Below are positions 22,501 through 28,500 of a stretch of DNA of 64,000 bases, piece by piece. The notes below the pieces were generated by a model. The model saw nothing but the letters and a program-made list of their open reading frames with translations. It did not search any database and was not told where the DNA came from. The first letter of the stretch is position 1. Every line of letters begins with the position of its first letter. Source of the DNA: G963663315 sp965204925 (GTDB lineage: Bacteria; Pseudomonadota; Gammaproteobacteria; Arenicellales; Poriferihabitantaceae); contig OZ242021.1 in assembly GCA_965204925.1 (NCBI GenBank), positions 868,001-932,000 on the forward strand, in the 5' to 3' direction. The position numbers and the translations under genes were made by a program.

Positions 22501-25500
22501 CACGACCTCCTCGGTCGCGGAGTTGCCGTTGCCGTCCGAGGCCGTCACCGTCATCGTGTAGGTGCCTGCCGCCGTGGTTACGAACGTCAGCTGCGCCTGG
22601 TTCTGGGCCGTGCCCTGCGGCAGCGCCGGCGTGGTCTCGCCCGCCTTGCGCGTCCAGGCGTAGCTGATCGTGTCGCCGTCGTCCGCGTCCGTCGCCGACG
22701 CCGTGATGTCCACCGTCTGGCCGACCCGCAGCGTCACGTCCTCGATCGCCGTCAGCACCGGCGAGGCGTCGTCGTCCGTGATCGTCACCGTGGTCGTGGC
22801 ACTGCCCAGCGTGAAGCCCGCCGGCAGCGTCGCCGCCGGCGCGATCGTCACCGTGAACGTCTCAGCCGACTCGTCCTCGTCGTCGTCCGTGATCGGAATC
22901 ACGATGTCCTTGGTCGTGTCCGACGCCCCGAACTGCACCGACGTCACCGCGTCGTTTTCGTAGTCGCCGTCCGCTGGCGCCGAAGCGCCCGTCGCGTCCG
23001 CGTCCGAGGTCGACGCCGTGCTGCCGTAGGTCACGTTGAAGGTGGTCGAGGTGCCGAACGCCCGCTCCGTCGTGATCGTCACCGTCGCGTTCCCGGCGTC
23101 CTCCGCGACCGTCAGCGTCGCCGGCGCCGACACCGTGGCCGCGGCGCTCACCGTGATCACGACATCCTCGGTGTCCGTGTTGCCGTTGCCGTCGGACGCC
23201 GTCACCGTCATCGTGTACGTGCCCGCCGCCGTGGTTACGAAGGTCAGCTGCGCCTGGTTCTGGGCCGTGCCCTGCGGCAGCGCCGGCGTGGTCTCGCCCG
23301 CCTTGCGCGTCCAGGCGTAGCTGATCGTGTCGCCGTCGTCCGCGTCCGTCGCCGACGCCGTGATGTCCACCGTCTGGCCGACGCGCAGCGCCACGTCCTC
23401 GATCGCCGTCAACACCGGCGAGGAATCGTTGTCCGTGATCGTCACTGTGGTCGTGTCGTCGCCCAGCGTGAAGCCCGCCGGCAGCGTGCTGCCCTGCGCC
23501 AGCGCGATCGTCACCGTGATCGTCTCCGCAGCCTCATCCAGACCGTCGTCCGTGATCGGAATCACGATGTCCTTCGTCGTGTCGCTCGCGCCGAACGCCA
23601 CCGACGTCACCGCGTCGTTGTCGTAGTCCCCGTTCGCCGGATTGGCAGCCCCCGTCGCCGTGCCGCCGTAGCTCACCTCGAACGTCACCGACTTGCCCAG
23701 CGCCGCCGACGCCGTCACCCGCACCGTCGCGCTGCTGTCCGTCCCCTCCGTCACCGTCAGCATCGCCGGCACCGACACCGTAGCCGCGGCGCTCACCGTG
23801 ATCACGACCTCCTCGGTCGCGGAGTTGCCGTTGCCGTCGGAGGCCGTCACCGTCATCGTGTACGTGCCCGCCGCCGCCGTCACGAAGGTCAGCTGCGCCT
23901 GGTTCAGGGCCGTGCCCTGCGGGATCGCCGGCGCCGTCTCACCCGCCTTGCGCGACCAGGCGTAGCTGATCGTGTCGCCGTCGTCCGCGTCGGTCGCCGA
24001 CGCCGTGATGTCCACCGTCTGGCCGACGCGCAGCGTCACGTCCTCGATCGCCGTCAGCGCCGGCGAAGCGTCGTCGTCCGTGATCGTCACCGTGGTCGCG
24101 GCATTGCCCAGCGTGAAGCCCGCCGGCAGCGTGCTGCCCTGCGCCAGTGTGATCGTCGCCGTGAAGGTCTCCCCGTCGCCCTCGTCCAGCGCATCGTCCG
24201 TGATCGGAATCGAGATGTCCTTCGTCGTGTCCGACGCGCCGAAGGTCACCGAAACCGCGTCGTTGTCGAAGTCCGCGCCCGCCGGATCCGAAGCCCCCGT
24301 CGCCGTGCCGTCGGCGAGGGTCGCGGTGAACGTCACCGACCCGCCGAACGCCGCCTCCGTCGTGATCGTCACCGTCGCGTTGCCGGCACTCTCCGCCACC
24401 GACAGCGTCGCCGGCGCCGACACGCTCGCGGCCTCTGTCACCGTGATCGTGACGTCCTCGGTGTCGGAGTTGCTTTTGCCGTCCGAGGCGGTCACCGTCA
24501 TCGTGTAGGTGCCTGCCGCCGTCGGGACGAAGGTCAGTTGCTCCCGGTTCAGGGTCGTGCCTTGCGGCAGCGCCGGCGTCGTCTCGCCAGCCTTGCGCGA
24601 CCACTCATAGCTCACCGGGTCGCCGTCCGCGTCGGTGGCCGACGCTTGGATGCTCACCGTCTGGCCGACCCGCAGCGTCCCGTCGTCAATATCATCCAAC
24701 TCCGGCGAGGAATCGTCGTCGGTGATCGTGCCGGTGGCCGACGCTGTGCCCAACACGGCGTTCACGGGACTCGAGAGCTTGATCACCACCGTCTCGTCCG
24801 ACTCGTCCAGCTCGTCCCCCGTCACCGACACCGTGACCGTCTGCGTCGCCGTTTCGGCGGCGAAGGTCAGCGTGCCGTCCGCCAGCGCCGTGTAATCCGT
24901 CCCGGAGGTCGCGGTCGAAGCCGCCGCCGCATCCACCGCGTAGCCCACGGTGACCTCCTTCGCGCTCTGGCTGTCCAGCATCACCGTGAACACCATGTTC
25001 GTGCTGCCGGAATCACCCTCCGTCACCGCGGTCGGATCCGTAATCGACAGCGTCGCCGTGTCGTCGTTCTCGATCGTGCCCGTCGCGGTCGCGTCGGAAA
25101 TCGTCGCACCGGAAGGCGAAGACAACGTCACCGTGAACGTCTCGTCGGCCTCCTCGACGTTGTCGTCGATCAACGTCACCGCGATCGTGGCCGTCTGCGC
25201 GTTGGCCGCGATGGTCCCGAAGCCGCCGTCGTCACCGCCGTGAAGTCCGTGTCCTCTACCGCCGTGTCGGCAGTCTCCTGGGTCACTGTGTAATTGAAGG
25301 TCACCTCCGCGGACGGGGCCGACGATGCCGTCACCGTGAACGACAGCGTGCCCGTGTCCTCCGAAGCCGAGGCGTCCGCGATGCTCAGCGAAATGGGGGC
25401 CGGCGTCACCGTGATGACGACTTCCTCGGTGTCCGTGTTGCCCGTGTTGCCGTTGCCGTCGTTCGCCGTAACCGTCATCGTGTACGTGCCCGCAGCCGTT

Positions 25501-25581
25501 GTTGTGAACGTCAACTGCGCCTGGTTCAGGGCCGTGCCGTCCGGAAGCGCCGGCGTCGTCTCGCCTTCCTTGCGCGACCAC
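10570..25581 (-). CDS. Giant surface protein, C-terminal segment (Calx-beta repeats and beta-barrel)
   Basis: The largest open segment, up to 5003 codons, is the C-terminal part of the giant protein; residues upstream of about 25215 are out of frame and are shadow of the preceding segment. In N-to-C order it has Calx-beta-like modules (IENDD, TITDDD endings), PKD/cadherin-like modules (VTLRVGQTVDITASATDADD), fibronectin III domains, 17 tandem 107-residue Calx-beta-like repeats, more FnIII/Calx modules, and a ~375-residue C-terminal beta-barrel (from about 11700) ending LLFKGTLRW. The terminal aromatic residue and alternating hydrophobic strands suggest an autotransporter-like outer-membrane anchor. 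The likely role is adhesion or biofilm; this is inferred from architecture. Many acidic DxD/EDD motifs may bind calcium. Confidence 0.85.
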   Translation of the reverse strand: MVAQGRRDDAGASGRHGPEPGAVDVHNNGCGHVHDDGYGERRQRQHGQHGHRGSRHHGDAGPHFAEHRGRLGFGGHGHAVVHGDGIVGPVRGGDLQLHSDPGDCRHGGRGHGLHGGDDGGFGTIAANAQTATIAVTLIDDNVEEADETFTVTLSSPSGATISDATATGTIENDDTATLSITDPTAVTEGDSGSTNMVFTVMLDSQSAKEVTVGYAVDAAAASTATSGTDYTALADGTLTFAAETATQTVTVSVTGDELDESDETVVIKLSSPVNAVLGTASATGTITDDDSSPELDDIDDGTLRVGQTVSIQASATDADGDPVSYEWSRKAGETTPALPQGTTLNREQLTFVPTAAGTYTMTVTASDGKSNSDTEDVTITVTEAASVSAPATLSVAESAGNATVTITTEAAFGGSVTFTATLADGTATGASDPAGADFDNDAVSVTFGASDTTKDISIPITDDALDEGDGETFTATITLAQGSTLPAGFTLGNAATTVTITDDDASPALTAIEDVTLRVGQTVDITASATDADDGDTISYAWSRKAGETAPAIPQGTALNQAQLTFVTAAAGTYTMTVTASDGNGNSATEEVVITVSAAATVSVPAMLTVTEGTDSSATVRVTASAALGKSVTFEVSYGGTATGAANPANGDYDNDAVTSVAFGASDTTKDIVIPITDDGLDEAAETITVTIALAQGSTLPAGFTLGDDTTTVTITDNDSSPVLTAIEDVALRVGQTVDITASATDADDGDTISYAWTRKAGETTPALPQGTAQNQAQLTFVTTAAGTYTMTVTASDGNGNTDTEDVVITVSAAATVSAPATLTVAEDAGNATVTITTERAFGTSTTFNVTYGSTASTSDADATGASAPADGDYENDAVTSVQFGASDTTKDIVIPITDDDEDESAETFTVTIAPAATLPAGFTLGSATTTVTITDDDASPVLTAIEDVTLRVGQTVDITASATDADDGDTISYAWTRKAGETTPALPQGTAQNQAQLTFVTTAAGTYTMTVTASDGNGNSATEEVVITVSPVPTDPPARPTGFTAAAGNEEVKLTWDDPGGAGITWQFRQRKGRAQGAWTNIDAGDIDGSVSGKLSYTVEDLDNGAEYDFRIRGQNAAGTGRQSAWESATPTPPATVVPVAPTGFGTKGGNRQVTLYWTDPKDANITRWEILQKKGSASFGTNWTPIARPGNPGSEVATLYHAVTGLENSAAYAFKLRAVNAVGASVASAEATATPKAPAAATLSATAGATGEVTLNWTVADGDPHALVEHAESLGIWQSRYRPRGGDGTTTLTDWQTILHTRTSGDSRTANTNLSLTIPHGGVVDLQIRASGGKRGTTAATWGPWSNTATITLNDADDPRNAALTIVGAPVEVAPGKEATYTVALKKPYAGTLSIASSDTAKATVDPASLTFTSGNYETAQTVTVTGVEAGTATINHAYRLSGASVDFIPDAGTVSVTVAEPTPAISLSIADASASEDAGTLSFTVTASSAPSSEVTFEYTVTAESTDTAVEDTDFTAVTTATSGSIAANAQTATIAVTLNDDNVEEADETFTVTLSSPSGATISDATATGTIENDDTATLSIADPSAVTEGDSGSTDLVFTVTLDSQSAKEVTVGYAVDAASTVTSGTDYTALADGTLTFPAETGTKTITVSVTGDELDESDETVVIKLSNPVNAVLGTATGTGTITDDDASPVLTAIEDVTLRVGQTVDITASATDADDGDTISYAWSRKAGETALAIPQGTALNQAQLTFVTTAAGTYTMTVTASDGNGNTDTEDVVITVSAAATVSVPTTLTVAEDAGNATVTITTERAFGTSTTFNVTYGSTASTSDADATGAAAPADGDYENDAVTSVQFGASDTTKDIVIPITDDDEDESAETFTVTIAPAATLPAGFALGAATTTVTITDDDVAVPVTPDGVTVSVTRLTVAEGSAGTYTVKLNTEPPGTVTVTPSSSDTGAASFSPATLTFTAQSYGTAQTVTVTGESDTDGNDETVTISHAVTGYRSVSGGPSVTVSVTDGGTGCPVLAAPATPTVTAGSGQLSVSWSALSQNQASVGGRELRHRKTGTTSWTSKTVSGAGTTSGTITGLDSGAGYDVQLRATALASSGCADGVWSASATGTTTADPSVTEEPVTKTITLSTTGSTTVTEGDSGWTDVTVKITLGGVESTDYPVYIAFVPEVGTTGTFSASNSVNKCADRTAFDLCVWPSVVTFVSGETEKTFTARIRGDERDENNEIVKFQARKGNKIRGWGTASITFTIVDDDDSKGVTLSSSALTVAEGGSGSYTVKLNTKPSGDVTVTVGGTSGDVSVSGSPLTFTAANYAAAQTVTVNAAQDSDGDTDPAVTLTHSAAGGGYGSVSIGNVTVSVTEDDSKGVTLSKSALTVAEGGSGSYTVKLNTKPSGDVTVTVGGTSGDVSVSGSPLTFTAQNYAAAQTVTVNAAQDSDGDTDPDVTLTHSASGGGYNGVSIGNVTVSVTEDDSKGVTLSKSALTVAEGGSGSYTVKLNTKPSGDVTVTVGGTSGDVSVSGSPLTFTAANYAAAQTVTVNAAQDSDGDTDPSVTLTHSAAGGGYGSVSIGNVTVSVTEDDSKGVTLSKSALTVAEGGSGSYTVKLNTKPSGDVTVTVGGTSGDVSVSGSPLTFTAANYAAAQTVTVNAAQDSDGDTDPAVTLTHSAAGGGYGSVSIGNVTVSVTEDDSKGVTLSKSALTVAEGGSGSYTVKLNTKPSGDVTVTVGGTSGDVSVSGSPLTFTAQNYAAAQTVTVNAAQDSDGDTDPDVTLTHSASGGGYNGVSIGNVTVSVTEDDSKGVTLSKSALTVAEGGSGSYTVKLNTKPSGDVTVTVGGTSGDVSVSGSPLTFTAANYAAAQTVTVNAAQDSDGDTDPSVTLTHSAAGGGYGSVSIGNVTVSVTEDDSKGVTLSKSALTVAEGGSGSYTVKLNTKPSGDVTVTVGGTSGDVSVSGSPLTFTAANYAAAQTVTVNAAQDSDGDTDPAVTLTHSAAGGGYGSVSIGNVTVSVTEDDSKGVTLSKSALTVAEGGSGSYTVKLNTKPSGDVTVTVGGTSGDVSVSGSPLTFTAQNYAAAQTVTVNAAQDSDGDTDPDVTLTHSASGGGYNGVSIGNVTVSVTEDDSKGVTLSKSALTVAEGGSGSYTVKLNTKPSGDVTVTVGGTSGDVSVSGSPLTFTAANYAAAQTVTVNAAQDSDGDTDPSVTLTHSAAGGGYGSVSIGNVTVSVTEDDSKGVTLSKSALTVAEGGSGSYTVKLNTKPSGDVTVTVGGTSGDVSVSGSPLTFTAANYAAAQTVTVNAAQDSDGDTDPAVTLTHSAAGGGYGSVSIGNVTVSVTEDDSKGVTLSKSALTVAEGGSGSYTVKLNTKPSGDVTVTVGGTSGDVSVSGSPLTFTAQNYAAAQTVTVNAAQDSDGDTDPDVTLTHSASGGGYNGVSIGNVTVSVTEDDSKGVTLSKSALTVAEGGSGSYTVKLNTKPSGDVTVTVGGTSGDVSVSGSPLTFTAQNYAAAQTVTVNAAQDSDGDTDPSVTLTHSAAGGGYGSVSIGNVTVSVTEDDSKGVTLSKSALTVAEGGSGSYTVKLNTKPSGDVTVTVGGTSGDVSVSGSPLTFTAANYAAAQTVTVNAAQDSDGDTDPDVTLTHSASGGGYNGVSIGNVTVSVTEDDSKGVTLSKSALTVAEGGSGSYTVKLNTKPSGDVTVTVGGTSGDVSVSGSPLTFTAANYAAAQTVTVNAAQDSDGDTDPAVTLTHSAAGGGYGSVSIGNVTVSVTEDDSKGVTLSKSALTVAEGGSGSYTVKLNTKPSGDVTVTVGGTSGDVSVSGSPLTFTAANYAAAQTVTVNAAQDSDGDTDPAVTLTHSAAGGGYGSVSIGNVTVSVTEDDSKGVTLSKSALTVAEGGSGSYTVKLNTKPSGDVTVTVGGTSGDVSVSGSPLTFTAANYAAAQTVTVNAAQDSDGDTDPAVTLTHSAAGGGYGSVSIGNVTVSVTEDDSKGVTLSKSALTVAEGGSGSYTVKLNTKPSGDVTVTVGGTSGDVSVSGSPLTFTAQNYAAAQTVTVNAAQDSDGDTDADVTLTHTISGGGYGGVSIDDVTVSVTESTPVLQLLTDPAAVTEGSNIELTVTSNLDLSSDVTVSLTFADRGSSGFDADDIAGTLGPRTFTASFGESGKTGMVTIPTSVDSQVEGAETYRITLNNADGYALGSDTQADGTLNDGTSPPVSTTPAKPNVTATAGDRQVILSWGNPDDASITGYELQYGKVGESPGGWTNMDGSGASTVQYTVTNLENGSAYRFTIRAVNANGNGAASDEVTATPTAQPSEPPEVTATPGVTVSASTLTLDEGNSGNYTIVLDSEPAGAVTVTVSGASGDITASPPSLTFTAQNWSNAQGVTVSAAQDDDAVEDASVTLTHSASGGGYDAVEIASVSVSVIEDDTAAVAVTPTALTLDEGDTGSYTLVLKSEPTAPVTITATASTTDVTLSPSSLTFTRAGWNNPRTVTVAAVRDADDIEDASVAISHAVSGGDYDGVSADTVSVTVKDTTLAEQAERANRINRVVLPQIVSIIVSESFDSIAARIRSAASGKTSNTLQFGVASSPVEEPNPFSVTIKSRADDTDDPTLAEVLDGTAFTLTPGITDPSGSGASAVLWGRAKRSSFSGSEDGVSWDGELWSGHLGTDIRLRPDLLAGMALSYSEGEVDTASEGQNQRVESDHTTQLLSLHPYMAWITEEASAWGSMGYGEGELRIEEEQGMARRETDMEYVSIAAGAEKILHRDENWIAGGTTRISLKGEGSWSQVQANKNEAAALDKLGMDMQRLRVSVEGSHEREVRQGSALTAALEMGLRYDGGDVVSGVGLESGISVNYRNAQRGLTAEARAQGLVAHEQDRKEWGLSALVRMDPGADGRGIFLTFEPSRGETDSGMNQLFDRNPASVSGADNGGDTNLRLEAEVGYGFGVGRDGPPGVLSPYAGVTLEEAGERKWRVGTRYTVKEAFSLSMEFEQRQGRQTHENSLLFKGTLRW
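13327..18783 (-). repeat. Tandem array of 17 x 321 bp within the giant gene
   Basis: Exactly 17 units of 321 bp (107 codons) fill these 5457 bases. Each unit starts DDSKGVTLSKSALTVAEGG and ends VSIGNVTVSVTE. Units differ at a few codons: DPAV with AAGGGYGS, DPDV with SASGGGYNG, or DPSV with AAGGGYGS. In protein order the DPxV types run A-D-S four times, then D-A-A-A, then a divergent last unit (DADV). The A-D-S pattern is a 963-bp higher-order repeat. The first unit has SSS instead of SKS. Confidence 0.97.
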
Positions 25582-28500
25582 TTATAGCTCACCGAATCCC
25601 CGTCCGCGTCGGTCGCTGCCGCCGTGATGTCCACCGTCTGGCCCACCGTGTACGACACGTCCGCTATCGCCGTCAGCACCGGCGAGGCGTCGTCGTCCTT
25701 GATCGTCACCGTCGTCACGGAGGCGCCCAGCGCGAAGCCGGTCGGCAGCGCCGCCGCCGGCGCGATCGTCACCGTGAACGTCTCGTCCGACTCGTCCAGA
25801 TCGTCGTCCGTGATCGGAACCGCGATGTCCTTCGTCGTGTCGCTCGCGCCGAACGCCACCGACGTCGCCTTGTCGTTGTCGTAGTCGCCAGCGGACGGAT
25901 CGCCTGCGCCCTTCGCGTCCACATCGGATGTCGCGCTCGTGCTGCCGTAGCTCACGTTAAACGTCACCGCCTCGCCGAACGCCTCCGTCGTCGTGATCTG
26001 CACCGTTGCGTTGCTGTCCATTCCCTCCGTCACCGTCACCGTCGCCGGCACCGATACCGGCTTGCTGCCGCCGTCGTTCAACGTGCCGTCCGCAGTCTTG
26101 TCCGCGCCCAACTCGTAGTCGTCCGTGTCGTTCAGCGTGATCCGGTAGGTCTCCGCGCTTTCGTTCGTCGAATCCGAACTGGTGGGAATCGTCACCGTCC
26201 CTGTCAGGCTCGGCGTTGCGCCGAAGACCGCATCGAAGTTCCGCGGACCCAGCGTGCCCGAAATATCGTCCGCGGTGAAACCGGCGGCGCCCTGGGCCGC
26301 CAGCGTCAGATTTACCGACAACGTCCCCGTTTGCGCCTTGTCCGACGTCACCTCCAGGCTGATGTCCGTGCCTTCCGTCACCGTCAAGGGGTTCGTCAGC
26401 AGCTGCAATATCGGCGTGGTGTCCGTGACGCTGACCGTCACGTTGTCGATCACCGTATCGTAGTCGCCAGCCGTGACGGCGTGGAGGATCGTCGTGTCCG
26501 CCTCGTTCACTGCGTTGGCGTCCTTCGGCGCTATCATGGTCACCGTCTGCGGCGTGTCCCAGTCCGCGGGCGTGAACGTCAGGTTGGTGTTGCTCGGGTC
26601 CGGGTTGACCAGCGTGAGCGTGCTGGCCGTAAGGCCGATCGAAATCGTCACATCGCCCGGCGGTTGGTTGTCCAGCGCCATTGTGTAGCTGCCGCTTGAA
26701 CCCTCGGCGATCGTCAGCTTGGTCGGTTCCACCGTCACCGTGCCGACGAACGGCGGCTTCTTCGGCGTCACCTCCCTAGTCACCAAGGAACCGCCGGCAC
26801 CGCCCACGTTTCTCGCACGAAGCCGGAAGCGGTACTCGGTACCGTTCTTCAGATTCTGCGCTGTCCAGGACAACTTCCCGGATACGGAGGTGTCGAGGTC
26901 GGTCAAGGCGATGTTCGTCCAGCCGCCCCAGTCATTGCTCCCATCCTTACGCTGGACTTCCCAGCGGATGATGCTGGCGTCCTCCGGATCGTTCCAGGTC
27001 AGCTTCACCTCGCCGTCGCCCACCGTCAACATGAGGTTGGTCGGCACATCCGGCTCGGGAATGGGGTCGCTCAGCGTTCCGTTCGCGGTCACGTCGCTGC
27101 CGACCGCATAGCCGGCCGCATCGTTCAACGTGACGGTGTAGGTCTCCACGCCTTCCACGTTCGTATCGGCGCTGGTCGGGATCGTCACCGTGCCCGTCCT
27201 GCTGGCGTTCTGGCCGAACTCCGCGTTGAAGCTGCGCGGATCCAGCCCGTCCGGAATGTCATTCGCGTCGATACCGCTCGCACCCCGGGCCGACAGCGTC
27301 AGACTGACCGGCAGCCTGCCCGTGCGCGCCTTGTCGGACGTCACCGTCAAACTGATCGCCGTGCCTTCCGCCACCGGGTCGGGATCGGTCAGCAGTTGCA
27401 GGATCGGCGTCGTTTCCGTAACGGCCACCGTCACCGAATCGATAGCCACCTCGTCGTAACCGCCGCCCGCGGGCGTATGGGTCAGGGTCACGTCGGGGTC
27501 CGCGACCGCGTCCTCGTCGGCCGCCGCCGTCACCATCACCGTCTGTGGCCTGGTCCAGTTCGCGCTCGTGAACCCCAGGACTGTCGGGCTCACCCTCACG
27601 ACGTCGCTCTCGGGGAAGACGGCGACTTCGATCTCCACGAAGTTGCCCAGAGGCGCCGTTTCCAGCGTCAGCGTGTAGCTCCCCGTGCCGCCTTCATCCA
27701 CCTTCAGCAAGGGCGTCGAGACGGTCACGCCACGTTGCGGCACGGTAACCCGCAGCTCGGCCGACGCGGGTCCGAGAGCCCGCCCGCGGACCGCGCGGAT
27801 CTGGAACCTGAAGGCGAAGCCCGGCGCCAGGGGCCTCACGACATGGCGCGTCGTGCTCGCGTTGGAACCCTGGATGGTCTTCCAGTCGGAGTCCTGGAGC
27901 TCGCGCTCAGCAGGCCCGTACCGCACCCCCCAGGCCGTGATGGCGGCGTCGCTCGGGTTGTCCCAGGTCAGGATCACGCTGCCAAAGTCCGGCTGCGCGC
28001 GAAAGCCGGTCGGGCGGTCGGGCACGGCGGCGGGCGTGGCGGTCTGCTCGGGCGATTCGGCGCCGTTGCCGGCGGTGTTCACCGCGCGGACCTTGAAGGC
28101 GTAGGGGGTGCCGTTGACCAGGTTCGTCACCACGTGGCGGGTGGTGCTCGCGCTGGAGCTTGAGATGGGGTTCCAGCCGCCGTAACTGCCCGTGCTGCCG
28201 GTCTTCTGCTGCACCTCCCAGCGGGTGATGCTCGGGTTGTCGGGATTGTTCCAGAGCAGCGTCACCTTGCGGTTGCTGCCGAAGGCGCTGAAGCCCGTCG
28301 GCGCCGCCGGCGCGAGGCTCTGCAATGTCGCCGTCGCCTCGGCCGACGCGGGGCCGGGGCCGGCGATGTTCACCGCGCGCACCTTGAAGGCGTAGGCGAC
28401 GCCGTTGTTCAGGTTCGTCACCACGTGGCGGGTGGTGGAGGCGCTGGAACCGGAGATGGGAAGCCAGGGGCCGAAGAGCCGTCGTCGCCCGTCTTCTGCT

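Noticed and set aside
19279..25293. 2004-residue Arg/His-rich open frame on the plus strand
   Set aside because: Antisense shadow of the GC-rich, codon-biased Calx/FnIII region; no domain can be seen and the composition (mostly R, H, V, A) is that of a shadow frame.
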